NCBI GenBank assembly: GCA_944472155.2
Contig: OX235272.1
Coordinates: 80,048,020 to 80,112,019 of the forward strand
Source of the DNA: Trichobilharzia szidati
Taxonomy: Eukaryota > Platyhelminthes > Trematoda > Strigeidida > Schistosomatidae
Length of the DNA: 64,000 bases
Reading direction: 5' to 3'
Position numbers and translations under genes: made by a program. Positions 35,201 to 40,440 of this stretch are shown here, piece after piece (the first letter of the stretch is position 1; each line of letters starts with the position of its first letter). Under the pieces are notes generated by a model. That model saw only the letters and a list, made by a program, of their open reading frames with translations. It searched no databases and was not told the DNA's origin.

Positions 35201-36137
35201 AAGTGGTATAATAGGGTGAGCAATATTGAGGTTAGGCGTCGAGTGCTAGGTAAGGAGGGGAAATCAATCGACGAGGCTGTAAAATTACATCGACTGAGAT
35301 GGTTAGGACATGTGTTACTCATGCCTGCCTAGTCATCGCCTTCCTCGACAATGGGCAATGTTAGCTGATATAAGGTCAGGCTGAAAAAGAGCTAGCGTCG
35401 GTCAAACCAAAACATGGCCACACCATTCAATGAAATCTACAACAGTTAGTCTAAGCCAGCCAGCCACGTAGGAAGGTGTAGACTTCCTGACTGGTTGGGG
35501 TCCTCGGGACGGTGAACACCAATGGTTGGAGACAATTGGTGATATGGCTCAAAATCATCGTTCTCAATGGCTGGCACAGATGCATCCACTCCTTGTGACT
35601 TATGATTTCCAATGAAACTGTTTTGTTCTTCGTTATTACTATACCTTTGTTTCACACCTCTGTTTACTGTCTCTAATATGCATTTCTCCTACTTTCTTCT
35701 CTTGCTTTGTGTGCTACATGGAGTGTGGCGACTTGAACTGCCGCACATATGTGCAAAGTTCTATGTCGAAAACAGACAGACAGACATCCTGGTTGTTATT
35801 TTCTTAAACATATTAATGCATAAAACTGAGATTACTTTCTTAGTTATCTGCATTCAGTCATACATACAAAATGTTTTTGTTTTCTCTCCTCACAGATCCT
35901 GAAAATATGAATAAACCACGATGTATTGGTGATGTAGAATTCGCATCAGCTTTAGAAAAGGCTAAATGGATCACACCAGTACCTGGTGGTGTTGGTCCAG
36001 TGTCAATTGCTATGTTATTTCGTAATACAGTGAACAGTGCTAAATGGTCTGTAGGCTTAACTAGTTCCTGTTGTACATGTTCTACTGATGTAGACGTTTT
36101 ATCTAAAGAATATATTGATAAGAAAATGTCCGGTTAA
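11885..36137 (+). CDS. MTHFD: Methylenetetrahydrofolate dehydrogenase/methenyltetrahydrofolate cyclohydrolase (MTHFD, FolD family), 7 exons
   Basis: Exons: 11885-11927, 11970-12049, 17320-17433, 17484-17543, 19833-19909, 30690-31072, 35896-36137. They sum to 999 nt (332 aa plus stop), with GT/AG at every junction and matching phases. The family interconverts 5,10-methylene-, methenyl- and 10-formyl-tetrahydrofolate with NAD(P). Visible signatures: LYIEQKYK near residue 50 (the catalytic Tyr and Lys of the family), LHGRQIAQ at the N terminus, LQLPFDS (the VQLPLP-type Gln), KDVEGLNS (usually DVDG), [12 protein letters not shown] (nucleotide-binding loop), [14 protein letters not shown], and [15 protein letters not shown] near the C terminus. 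The C-terminal formyl-THF synthetase domain of MTHFD1 is absent. No presequence is seen, so a cytosolic location is likely unless an upstream exon exists. The start is the first ATG, aligning with the family N terminus. Introns are 96% of the locus. Confidence 0.93.
11970..12049 (+). CDS. MTHFD: MTHFD exon 2
   Basis: Acceptor TTCCTTTAG, donor GTAAGT at 12050. It encodes the helix [13 protein letters not shown] and the strand PKLVVIE and ends in phase 0. Confidence 0.9.
12200..12590 (+). mobile_element. LINE-B fragment (C-terminal end of ORF), in MTHFD intron 2
   Basis: This matches the C-terminal part of the LINE-B ORF at 36778-40191: a Cys-Glu-Thr-Trp-like block, then [12 protein letters not shown], the Arg-Val-Leu-Gly-Lys-Glu-Gly-Lys-Ser block near 12390-12415 and a degenerate Leu-Arg-Trp-Leu-Gly-His block. 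It has stops and indels. Confidence 0.75.
12591..13019. other. Intronic sequence, nothing recognised
   Basis: AT-rich, part of MTHFD intron 2. Confidence 0.35.
13020..13440 (+). mobile_element. Penelope-like element 3' end fragment
   Basis: Around 13075-13165 the text reads [20 protein letters not shown] and a further few residues. This is the C-terminal signature also readable in PLE-2 (near 22215-22300) and PLE-3 (near 26560-26630). A T/C-rich non-coding tail follows to the SINE-A target site. Confidence 0.6.
13445..13692 (-). mobile_element. SINE-A copy with 13-bp target-site duplication
   Basis: The tRNA-like head is at the high-coordinate end and the shared 3' tail at the low end. The duplication GCACAATTTATAT lies at 13432-13444 and 13693-13705, which fixes the element borders and shows LINE-type integration. 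Confidence 0.9.
14345..14460 (-). mobile_element. Diverged SINE-A-related fragment
   Basis: It carries the SINE-A body motifs in degraded form (TTTGAAATTTCTGTAGCGG, then GGTCGCTAGTCCCCACC). It lies directly beside a LINE-A fragment. Confidence 0.5.
14475..14830 (+). mobile_element. LINE-A 3' end fragment
   Basis: This matches the last ~110 codons of LINE-A with frameshifts (a Trp-Ile-Gly-His-like block near 14590, a Gly-Arg-Pro-Arg-Val-Thr-Trp block near 14675-14695). It ends in (AATA)n at 14809-14823, as the family does. Confidence 0.75.
14831..15959. other. Intronic sequence, nothing recognised
   Basis: AT-rich part of MTHFD intron 2. A short exon-like stretch at 14968 was considered and rejected. 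Confidence 0.4.
15960..16170 (-). mobile_element. SINE-A copy
   Basis: Same body and tail as the other copies. The tRNA-like head is shortened (part of the T arm is missing near 16120). The flanks share GAGTGT, a possible short target duplication. Confidence 0.8.
16496..16818 (-). mobile_element. LINE-B 3' UTR fragment
   Basis: Closely matches 36597-36895, the region after the LINE-B ORF, including the (GGTC/GTCT)-type short repeat at the 3' end. A SINE-A copy has inserted at its other border. Confidence 0.8.
16820..17005 (+). mobile_element. SINE-A copy
   Basis: On the plus strand: tRNA-like head GCATCGGTGGCACAGCGG, B-box-like GGGGTTGGATCCCC, body, and tail CCTATGTTCCACACTGGGAA. Confidence 0.85.
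17320..17433 (+). CDS. MTHFD: MTHFD exon 3, carries catalytic Tyr/Lys
   Basis: Acceptor CACATTTAG, donor GTAAAA. It is 38 codons, phase 0 to 0, beginning [16 protein letters not shown]. The Tyr and the following Lys match the YxxxK catalytic pair of the family. It ends [12 protein letters not shown], aligning with the segment before the VQLPLP strand. Confidence 0.85.
17484..17543 (+). CDS. MTHFD: MTHFD exon 4
   Basis: Twenty codons, phase 0 to 0, separated from exon 3 by a 50-nt intron. It encodes [20 protein letters not shown], which matches the family pattern LNxDxxVHGxxVQ. Donor GTGAGT. An alternative acceptor at 17490 would break the phase. Confidence 0.85.
17680..18295 (-). mobile_element. 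LINE-B fragment
   Basis: The minus strand matches the LINE-B C-terminal ORF (HRCLRS..., the Arg-Val-Leu-Gly block near 17870-17890, the start of the palm near 18190-18290). It is heavily mutated and lies in MTHFD intron 4. A (TA)n tract precedes it at 17638-17653. Confidence 0.75.
18755..18825 (+). mobile_element. SINE-A body fragment
   Basis: GGTTGGGCATGAGGCTAGCA and CTTCAAGCCTC match the SINE-A body on the plus strand. Head and tail are missing. Confidence 0.65.
19100..19565 (+). repeat. Repeat X, copy 1 (unclassified interspersed repeat)
   Basis: About 460 bp, clearly similar in the same orientation to 34355-34815. Shared blocks include ACGTGTTCATAGCCTCT, CAGAATCCGAACGGATC, GTAAGGGCGACTGG and GTGAGATTTTGTG. 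No protein motif, LTR or tRNA-like promoter was seen. The 85-codon frame inside is not conserved in copy 2. Confidence 0.7.
19833..19909 (+). CDS. MTHFD: MTHFD exon 5
   Basis: Acceptor AATTATAG, donor GTATGT at 19910. It encodes [10 protein letters not shown] through THKDVEG. The signature Asp-Val-Asp-Gly reads Asp-Val-Glu-Gly. It ends with two bases of the Gly codon. Confidence 0.88.
20280..21290 (-). mobile_element. LINE-B fragment with 3' UTR
   Basis: The minus strand reads from the palm/thumb (frames 20983-21222 and 20769-21074: [16 protein letters not shown] analogue, [37 protein letters not shown]) into the 3' UTR seen at 16496 and 36597. It is 5' truncated and frameshifted, in MTHFD intron 5. 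Confidence 0.85.
21291..22185. other. Intronic sequence, nothing recognised
   Basis: It begins with TATATG microsatellite repeats (21301-21327). The rest is AT-rich. Confidence 0.35.
22190..23115 (-). mobile_element. PLE-2, Penelope-like element: RT C-terminus plus GIY-YIG endonuclease
   Basis: The 214-codon minus frame 22465-23109 begins at the reverse-transcriptase end ([13 protein letters not shown]), passes a linker and enters a GIY-YIG nuclease: [20 protein letters not shown], then VRLRVREH. Those are the Tyr, the Tyr-Ile-Gly, Arg and His-type positions of the family, with a Cys cluster typical of Penelope-like elements. A frameshift near 22465 interrupts the C-terminal part, which continues to about 22215 ([17 protein letters not shown]). 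It is 5' truncated and lies in MTHFD intron 5. Confidence 0.88.
23733..23965 (-). mobile_element. SINE-A copy
   Basis: Full-length layout with a diverged head (GGGTATCGAACTC analogue of the B box) and the tail TTCCCGCTGTGGAACATAGA. Confidence 0.8.
24366..24495 (+). repeat. Degenerate interstitial telomere-like repeats (CCCTAA-type)
   Basis: Imperfect CCTAAY/AACCYT units run in series: ACTCCTAATTCTAACC, TTTAACCCTAATCC, TAACCTTAACCC, CCATAACCCTACC. The flatworm telomere unit is TTAGGG. These are diverged from it and lie inside MTHFD intron 5. Confidence 0.5.
25003..25215 (-). repeat. Short inverted-repeat unit enclosing a hammerhead remnant
   Basis: The arms TTCAATTTTAGATTTTCCC (25006-25024) and its exact complement (25195-25213) enclose 170 nt. 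On the minus strand, between about 25195 and 25115, lies a Sm-alpha-like hammerhead in which the core CTGANGA reads TTGATTA. The arm GAC/GTC, GAAAT and CATCCTGGATCCC are retained. Likely a rearranged SINE-B fragment. Confidence 0.55.
25250..25445 (+). mobile_element. SINE-B copy (Sm-alpha-like SINE with degenerate hammerhead ribozyme)
   Basis: Head: CGTGGCCCAATTGGTCTAGTGG (tRNA-like, A-box-like; positions 25255-25276) with a decayed B box. At 25349-25400 follows the hammerhead known from schistosome Sm-alpha repeats: CAGGTACATCCA, then core TTGACGA instead of CTGANGA, stem-loop GTCCCACATAGGAC, GAAAT, and CTGGATCC closing stem I. The first core C reads T, so self-cleavage should be lost or weak. 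Mobile via LINE machinery (family knowledge). Confidence 0.82.
25590..25854. repeat. Large inverted repeat, arms about 61 bp
   Basis: The arm 25590-25650 (CATTATAATAAAGG... to ...CGATATTGTTTTT) is complementary with a few mismatches to 25793-25854. The spacer of about 140 nt contains, on the minus strand near 25660-25700, a degenerate hammerhead-like string (TTGATAAAG...GCGAAAC). The spacer end 25741-25800 reappears inverted at 27010-27066. I read this as head-to-head Penelope-like terminal sequence. Confidence 0.6.
25920..26660 (+). mobile_element. PLE-3 fragment, GIY-YIG endonuclease end
   Basis: The frame 26139-26375 (78 codons) reads [20 protein letters not shown] and RKEHVPKW. This is a GIY-YIG nuclease in which Tyr-Ile-Gly reads Tyr-Thr-Gly. 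It continues in broken frame to a C-terminal [17 protein letters not shown] block near 26570-26620. The 5' segment 25920-26135 recurs inverted at 27840-27950 and 27216-27345. It is in MTHFD intron 5 and inactive. Confidence 0.75.
26660..27066 (+). repeat. Repeat Y, copy 1 (probable Penelope-like 3' non-coding tail)
   Basis: Similar in the same orientation to 45830-46143: GTAACAACAGAAGACAAGG, then TGATTGGTTGTTTCTC, CCACCTACGCAAAG and GACAGCTCTCACCACAC. Here it follows directly on the PLE-3 endonuclease, so it may be that element's 3' tail. Confidence 0.65.
27420..27463 (-). ncRNA. Hammerhead ribozyme, core intact (SINE-C minus copy)
   Basis: Same architecture as the plus-strand copy at 27726-27769: stem I TACTG/CAGTA, core CTGAAGA (all fixed positions of CTGANGA present), stem II GTCC/GGAC, GAAA, a 3-bp stem III and a GTC cleavage triplet, read on the complement. 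Confidence 0.82.
27465..27538 (-). promoter_or_regulatory. tRNA-like head of SINE-C (internal Pol III promoter), minus copy
   Basis: On the complement: GGGTCCCAGTGGCTCAATGG (A-box-like) and GGTTTCGAATCC (B-box-like with one extra T). The anticodon position reads TGT. Confidence 0.7.
27651..27724 (+). promoter_or_regulatory. tRNA-like head of SINE-C (internal Pol III promoter), plus copy
   Basis: The 74-nt tRNA-like segment starts GGGTCCCAGTGGCTCAATGG and contains CTTGTAACC (anticodon-loop-like, TGT) and GGTTTCGAATCC. The extra base in the B box and weak stem pairing say it is a derived SINE head, not a working tRNA gene. Confidence 0.72.
27726..27769 (+). ncRNA. Hammerhead ribozyme, core intact (SINE-C plus copy)
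   Basis: Stem I 27726-27730 (TACTG) pairs with 27765-27769 (CAGTA). Core CTGAAGA 27731-27737 (the variable seventh core position is A). Stem II GTCC 27738-27741 pairs with GGAC 27749-27752 around a 7-nt loop. GAAA 27753-27756. Stem III is ACA/TGT with a 2-nt loop (27756-27763). The expected cleavage is after the GTC ending at 27764. The minimal stem III resembles hammerheads of retroelements. Activity is inferred, not shown. Confidence 0.85.
28250..28610 (-). mobile_element. PLE-3-like fragment, linker and GIY-YIG start
   Basis: The minus frame to 28638 reads [20 protein letters not shown], then [14 protein letters not shown], the Cys-x-Cys that precedes the Tyr-Ile-Gly of Penelope-like GIY-YIG nucleases. 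The nuclease continues in broken frame to about 28260. The upstream codons 28610-28638 come from the adjacent LINE-B fragment. Confidence 0.65.
28620..29000 (+). mobile_element. LINE-B 3' UTR fragment
   Basis: Plus-strand match to the LINE-B 3' UTR of 36597-36930 (TAGTTTAAGCCAGCCAGTCA, GACTTCCTGACTGG, GATGCATCCACTTCTTGTGA). 5' truncated. Confidence 0.8.
29229..29279. repeat. (TA)n microsatellite, about 25 units
   Basis: A pure TA dinucleotide run. Its translation gives the spurious Tyr-Ile repeats in frames across it. Confidence 0.97.
29281..29450 (-). mobile_element. Penelope-like RT palm fragment
   Basis: The minus strand reads [20 protein letters not shown], then a Phe-Asn-Ser-Cys-His block and [14 protein letters not shown]. 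This matches the palm of PLE-3 at 44450-44600 (RYVDETFIV..., FNSCHPAITF, FLDVRL). The (TA)n tract truncates it. Confidence 0.7.
29470..30150 (+). mobile_element. LINE-A 3' fragment
   Basis: Plus-strand copy of the LINE-A C-terminal region with shifting frames (Tyr-Leu-Gly-Ser analogue near 29545, Arg-Lys-Trp-Arg-Trp-Ile-Gly-His near 29900-29925, Glu-Trp-Asn-Pro-Lys near 29965). It ends TTAAAGGAAAATAATAATAA. In MTHFD intron 5. Confidence 0.8.
30151..30689. other. 3' end of MTHFD intron 5, no element recognised
   Basis: It ends in a T-rich tract (TTCAATTTTCTTTCAG) serving as acceptor for exon 6. Confidence 0.5.
30690..31072 (+). CDS. MTHFD: MTHFD exon 6, nucleotide-binding domain
   Basis: Acceptor TTCTTTCAG, donor GTGAGT at 31073. 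This is the longest exon. It encodes [13 protein letters not shown], the [14 protein letters not shown] helix (family IPCTPxGxxxLL), the Rossmann loop [12 protein letters not shown], and [14 protein letters not shown]. The open frame extending upstream to 30631 is intronic. Confidence 0.95.
31129..31157. repeat. (TA)n microsatellite
   Basis: A pure AT/TA run 57 nt after the exon 6 donor. Confidence 0.95.
31165..32545 (-). mobile_element. LINE-B fragment, palm to 3' UTR
   Basis: The minus frames 31494-32075 (193 codons) and 32097-32330 contain [19 protein letters not shown] (catalytic Tyr-Ala-Asp-Asp), [34 protein letters not shown] and [11 protein letters not shown]. They are separated by a stop and frame change near 32090. 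A diverged 3' UTR follows. Truncated at the 5' side by a SINE-A copy. Antisense to MTHFD, in intron 6. Confidence 0.88.
32546..32725 (-). mobile_element. SINE-A copy inserted in LINE-B
   Basis: Head GGTGGCACGGCGGTAGAATG on the minus strand with the rest of the tRNA-like part deleted, then the standard body. It abuts LINE-B at CTATGTTCTAG. Confidence 0.75.
33105..33640 (-). mobile_element. LINE-B 5' region fragment, split by SINE-C
   Basis: 33110-33180 (GCGGTTGTTACTTCCCGGCA) and 33520-33620 (GACCTCAGAGCTCAGGGG, CTGGTCACATATAG) match adjacent parts of the LINE-B leader at 39945-40050 in the same order. The material between them is a SINE-C insertion. Confidence 0.7.
33183..33470 (-). mobile_element. 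SINE-C single copy with hammerhead core deleted
   Basis: It has the same tRNA-like head (33291-33362) and body as the dimer at 27325-27828. The hammerhead region 33255-33289 is 35 nt instead of 44. Nine bases covering GAC-GAAA and the start of stem III are missing, while both flanks are intact. The 5' side shares an additional block with the spacer of the dimer (GTCGCGCTATGTCGTGAATT). Confidence 0.83.
33641..34354. other. Intronic sequence, nothing recognised
   Basis: MTHFD intron 6, AT-rich. Confidence 0.35.
34355..34815 (+). repeat. Repeat X, copy 2
   Basis: Direct-orientation partner of 19100-19565, with shared blocks across about 460 bp and similar ends (GTGAGATTTTGTG near 34770). No promoter, coding motif or terminal repeat was recognised. 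Confidence 0.7.
35085..35800 (+). mobile_element. LINE-B C-terminal fragment plus 3' UTR, sense to MTHFD
   Basis: The plus frame 35132-35332 reads [40 protein letters not shown] and [11 protein letters not shown]. The family 3' UTR and GACAGACAGACA terminal repeats (near 35785) follow. It lies 95 nt upstream of MTHFD exon 7. Confidence 0.85.
35896..36137 (+). CDS. MTHFD: MTHFD exon 7, C terminus
   Basis: Acceptor CTCCTCACAG. It encodes [20 protein letters not shown] and [11 protein letters not shown], then a tail with a Cys-Cys-Thr-Cys cluster, and stops at TAA (36135-36137). No synthetase domain follows. Confidence 0.95.
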
Positions 36138-36589
36138 TGTTAAAATATATATATATATATTTATATAATTGAATACTGACTTTATTCATAACTTTAAATT
36201 GACTTGAAAGCAAAGCAAAGCAAACCAAACGATGTATTACATTACTTTGCTTCTTTAGTTCCTCACACATGTAAATAGAATTGTGGTATTTCTGTATTAA
36301 TTAATTTGTTACTGTATCTGTTTATATTTACACCTCTGAGTGCATTTCACCTTATATCTGTCAATACATTGATGTACAAAAGGAATGACTATAATGACAA
36401 CAGTTGACCCCTTGTTTTTATTATTCAAATAGAGAGAAAGAGAGGAAAATATAAACTAATTTAAAACGAATAAATTGGTTTTAATTTCTTTGATTTTAAA
36501 AATTTGATCGGAAAACATAAAGTTAGTTATTGTAGTCCAGATTATTGTATGTTTAGAAATCATAATATTATTATTATTACTATTCTGTC
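36138..36589 (+). other. MTHFD 3' flank with candidate polyadenylation signal
   Basis: AT-rich sequence with a TA microsatellite at 36146-36162. A canonical AATAAA lies at 36469-36474, 332 nt after the stop codon, and could end the transcript before LINE-B. Other A/T-rich variants exist, so this is a candidate only. Confidence 0.4.
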
Positions 36590-36777
36590 TGTCTGTCTGT
36601 CTGTTTTCGACATAGAACTTTGCACATATGTGCGGCAGTTCAGGTCGCCACAATCTATGTAGCACGCAAAGCAAGAGAAGGAAGTAGAAGAAATGCATAA
36701 TATAGACAGTAAACAGAGGTGTGAGACAAAGGAGTAGTAATAACGAAGAACAAAATAGTTTCATCGGAAATCATAAG

Positions 36778-39700
36778 TCACAAGGAGTGGATGCATCTGC
36801 GCCACTGAGGACGATTTTGAGCCATATCACCAATTGTTTCCAACCATTTGTTTTTACCATCCCGAGGACCCCAACCAGGAAGTCTACATCTTCCTACGTG
36901 GCTTAGACTAACTGTTGTGGATTTCATTGATTGGTGCCATGTTTTGGTTTGACCACCGCTAGCTCTTTTCCAGCCTGGCCCTATATCAGCTAACATTGCC
37001 CGTCGAGGAAGGCGATGACTAGGCATACGTAACACATGTCCCAACCATCTCAGTCGATGTAATTTCACAGTCTCATCGATTGATTTCCCCGCCTTACCTA
37101 GCACTCGACGCCTAACCTCAGTATTGCTCACCTTATTATACCACTTCACGCGGGAGATAGAGCTCAGACACCTATGATCGAAGACAGCTAATCTTTTCAT
37201 GTCTTCTGCTCTCAATGGCCAGGTCTCACAGCCATAAAGGAGGACGGAGCGGACTGTTGAGCAGTACACACGCCCTTTGGTCGATAGTCGGATATCGCGT
37301 CTACGCCAGAGACGGCGAAAACTGGCGAATGCGAACCTAGCCCTCTGTATTCGTGCTGAAATTTCGTCTGAGATCAACCCGTTGGGGCTGATGGTACTTC
37401 CCAAGTAATTGAAGCGGACAACGTGTTCTACCACTTCACTTCCTATTTCTAATCTAGGGGTCGATGAAGTCCAATCCTGCAGCATCACTTTACATTTAAC
37501 AGGGGCGAGTTGCATGCCAAACATACGGAGATTGTTGCTCAGGGTGTTCAGTAGACTCTGCATTTTGTCAGAGTCCTCGCCTAGAAGGACTATATCGTCC
37601 GCATATTCTAAGTCAACGAGATTATTCCCTGGTAGCAAGTCAATCCCTGAGTCGCTGAAGTGTGATAGGGTTAAGTCCATTAGTACGTCTATGATGAAAT
37701 TGAATAGGAATGGGGATAATGGGCATCCTTGACGGACGCCACTAGTCGTCACCACTTCAGATGACAACTCGCCATAAGCCCTCACCTGGCTGCATGAGTA
37801 CGAGTAGAGTGCCTTGATCAGTGCAATGTATTTTCTTGGCATTCCCTTTACAGCCAAGCATCGCCAGAGCACCTCCCGGTCGACAGAATCGAATGCTGCC
37901 TTTAGGTCAAGAAATATAATGATTGTCGGACGCCGGTAGGAATGCCTATGTTCTAGAATCTGTCGCAGGGTGAAGATGTGGTCAATACACCCTCTACCTG
38001 GCCTAAAACCTGCCTGGTTTTCTCGTGTTTGTGCCTCCCGAGCGCCACTTAATCTACGCAGTATTATTGAGCCTAGGATTTTAGATACTATATTAGTCAA
38101 GCTAATCCCTCTGTGATTATCACAAGAAGACTTGTCTCCCTTCTTGTATATCGGGATGATCAGTGACTTACACCAACCCGATGGGACTTCCTCTGATTCC
38201 CAGACGCTGCCTAGGACCTCCGTTAACGCAGACAGTAAACTGTCTCCTCCGTACTTAAATACCTCTGGAGTCAATAAATCAGGTCCCGCTGCTTTGCCTA
38301 GCTTCAGATTGGTAACAGCTTTAGTAACCTCAGTTAAGGACGGGGGACCTGTGTCTACCTCCCATTCAGGGAGGTGTTGGATGTTCGGCAGGCTAAGTGT
38401 GGCTGTGGGCCAATTAAACTGCTCCTCATAGTGTTCTTTCCAGCGCTCCAGACGTCTATCCTGGGAGCTAATTAAGGTGCCATTTTTCTCGGAGATTGTT
38501 TCGCTTATCATTTGCCTTTTACCACCTGTTTCCCTGATAAGCCTGAATAGTCGTCTGGTGTTGCCTATCGCCGATGCTTTTTCCATCTCTTTCGCCTTTG
38601 TCAACCACCACTGTCCACGGTCCTTGCGGAGACTTTTCGTAAGTTTCCTCTTGTGCAGCTTTCGCTTCTCATTGAATTCGGAGCTCGCCGGGATAAGTCT
38701 TCTAGCATCTATCAGTTCGGATGAGGCAGTCGAAATCCAATGGTTTTTACTCACCCTTGGATTTACCTTATTCACAGCTTTTACAGCTGTATCTATGGCT
38801 GATTGAATATTCTTCCAGGCTTCTTCAGGGTGAGCGCAGCTGTCGAACTCAGATATGTGTTTAGCTAGTTCTTCCTCAAATAGGGACTTAGTTCCCTGGT
38901 CGAGCTGGGGACGTGATGGGTTTACCGCCAGCTGTTTCCTACGTCCGTTCAGTCGTAAGCACACACGAGCGCGAACCAGTGCGTGATCGGTATCTACACA
39001 CGTGTTCCAGAAGGAGCGACAATCTCCGACCGACCCACGCCAACGATAGCTTATTGCTATGTGGTGTATTTGTGTCCAGCGTTGATTTGATGATGGGGGT
39101 CGCCAGGTCAAACAGTGTCTCTCCTTGTGTTTGAAGTTAGTGCTTACAAGAAACAAGTGATTATCTGAACAGAACTGTAGGAGACGGTCACCGTTGTCGG
39201 TTCGCTGGCACGGAATTCCGTATGTGCCACCGACATTCTTCTCAGATTGACACAATTTCCCCACTTGAGCATTAAAGTCACCAGCTAAAACGACTATATC
39301 TGAGCGTTTAGCCTTTCGCAGCAAACTAGACAGCTTTTGGTATAACTCATCCTTCGTTTCGTCCGAACTGCAGTCAGTGGGGGCGTAGGCGGAGATTACG
39401 AAAAGGCATCGGCGGGTAGTGCAGTCCTTTCTCCTTTTCACTGATCCGTTCAGGCGGACAGCACACATTCGGCTATCTACCGGGATCCAGTCAAGTAGTG
39501 TCTTTTCTGCTCTAGTACTTAAAGCTATCCCAACACCAGCTAATCCTCGTGAGCTAGCTGTGGCATCTCCTGACACCCTCAAGGTGAATTTTGCAGATTC
39601 ATCCTGTTGGCCAGGTGGGGTTAGGTGAATAACCACACTTGGGTCCTGTATGCGTGTTTCTGAAACACAACATACATCAATGGCTCTGGATGCCAGAGTC

Positions 39701-40191
39701 TTGGCTAGTGATGCTTGTTGTCCTATTTGGCAAAGTGTCCTAACATTAAATGCTCCTATATAAAATTGGTGGCGTGGTTTTAGGAGGCTATCGGTGGTGG
39801 CTTTTTGGCTTCCATCGTTATCAGTGCGCACAGAGTGAAGAGGAAGTAGAGGAGTTGCATTGGTAGAAGGAAGGCAAGATAGTAGAGATGAAGATGAAGA
39901 CAAAGATGAGCGAGGATTAGAGGGGTTTTGCGTGCACTTCGGATTGTGAGGGCGATTGTTACTTCCCGGCTGCCCACACCGTTGAATTTGGTTGCGTGAC
40001 CGCAGAGCCCAGGGGACAACTGCTTGAGGCCGGTCACACACGGCCTGTTTTCGTTTGTTCCTTTTTATTTGGTGTGTCTCAGTAGCGTATTTATCACTTC
40101 TGCCCTGTGTTACAGCAGCAGAAAGCGCGGTCGTTGTTAATCCGGGCCCCGACCGATCCGGCATGATATTTTGTGATTTATTTGAAATCAT
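36778..40191 (-). CDS. LINE-B endonuclease-reverse transcriptase polyprotein
   Basis: This is the longest open frame of the window. The frame is open up to 40476, but codons above about 40350 lie in flanking DNA, so I start at the Met at 40191 (1137 aa). An APE-type endonuclease begins near 39770 (FYIGAFNVRTLCQIG, VCCVSETR, then VISAYAPTD, VVLAGDFNAQVG, and a DHALVRA block). Reverse transcriptase: [54 protein letters not shown], then [13 protein letters not shown] near 37600 (Tyr-Ala-Asp-Asp intact). The C-terminal region contains [31 protein letters not shown] and ends at 36778. No stop interrupts it, so it may be recently active. The style is RTE-like (SR2/SjR2 type); the clade needs a tree. 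Confidence 0.88.
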   Translation of the reverse strand: MISNKSQNIMPDRSGPGLTTTALSAAVTQGRSDKYATETHQIKRNKRKQAVCDRPQAVVPWALRSRNQIQRCGQPGSNNRPHNPKCTQNPSNPRSSLSSSSSLLSCLPSTNATPLLPLHSVRTDNDGSQKATTDSLLKPRHQFYIGAFNVRTLCQIGQQASLAKTLASRAIDVCCVSETRIQDPSVVIHLTPPGQQDESAKFTLRVSGDATASSRGLAGVGIALSTRAEKTLLDWIPVDSRMCAVRLNGSVKRRKDCTTRRCLFVISAYAPTDCSSDETKDELYQKLSSLLRKAKRSDIVVLAGDFNAQVGKLCQSEKNVGGTYGIPCQRTDNGDRLLQFCSDNHLFLVSTNFKHKERHCLTWRPPSSNQRWTQIHHIAISYRWRGSVGDCRSFWNTCVDTDHALVRARVCLRLNGRRKQLAVNPSRPQLDQGTKSLFEEELAKHISEFDSCAHPEEAWKNIQSAIDTAVKAVNKVNPRVSKNHWISTASSELIDARRLIPASSEFNEKRKLHKRKLTKSLRKDRGQWWLTKAKEMEKASAIGNTRRLFRLIRETGGKRQMISETISEKNGTLISSQDRRLERWKEHYEEQFNWPTATLSLPNIQHLPEWEVDTGPPSLTEVTKAVTNLKLGKAAGPDLLTPEVFKYGGDSLLSALTEVLGSVWESEEVPSGWCKSLIIPIYKKGDKSSCDNHRGISLTNIVSKILGSIILRRLSGAREAQTRENQAGFRPGRGCIDHIFTLRQILEHRHSYRRPTIIIFLDLKAAFDSVDREVLWRCLAVKGMPRKYIALIKALYSYSCSQVRAYGELSSEVVTTSGVRQGCPLSPFLFNFIIDVLMDLTLSHFSDSGIDLLPGNNLVDLEYADDIVLLGEDSDKMQSLLNTLSNNLRMFGMQLAPVKCKVMLQDWTSSTPRLEIGSEVVEHVVRFNYLGSTISPNGLISDEISARIQRARFAFASFRRLWRRRDIRLSTKGRVYCSTVRSVLLYGCETWPLRAEDMKRLAVFDHRCLSSISRVKWYNKVSNTEVRRRVLGKAGKSIDETVKLHRLRWLGHVLRMPSHRLPRRAMLADIGPGWKRASGGQTKTWHQSMKSTTVSLSHVGRCRLPGWGPRDGKNKWLETIGDMAQNRPQWRRCIHSL

Positions 40192-40315
40192 AGGATAGGA
40201 TTGGGTAACTGCTTTTAGTCTAACTGCTATCCAAACAACCTTTCTGGCATGGTAGGACCTGCAGGAACATAAGTTCCAGCCAGTATAGCTTGTTGGGTCA
40301 TTGCAGTGTTCAAGC

Positions 40316-40351
40316 CCGACCACCACGTCAAGGTAGCAGCTTTCGGTCGGG
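40316..40351 (-). other. Hairpin at the LINE-B 5' end
   Basis: On the minus strand CCCGACC pairs with GGTCGGG around a 22-nt loop (GAAAGCTGCTACC at its start). It sits exactly at the presumed 5' terminus. Some RTE and related LINEs carry self-cleaving ribozymes there, but I cannot fit a full HDV-like fold. Confidence 0.4.
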
Positions 40352-40440
40352 ATTATTACTATTACTATTACTTTACTTGAAAATCGCTTCCACTCTAAGT
40401 TATTCTGTGTTTTCGTCATCCTTCCAGTTGCTTTTATATT

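Larger units (their letters stand above)
36590..40352 (-). mobile_element. LINE-B, near full-length RTE-like non-LTR retrotransposon
   Basis: Single long ORF with endonuclease and reverse transcriptase, a 3' UTR shared with at least five fragments in the window, and a 3' end made of short (GACA)n repeats at 36591-36604, a style of 3' end seen in RTE-group LINEs. The 5' end is placed at a hairpin at 40316-40351, beyond which the sequence belongs to PLE-1. Both ends abut TAA/TAG-type microsatellite. It lies tail-to-tail with MTHFD. Confidence 0.85.
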
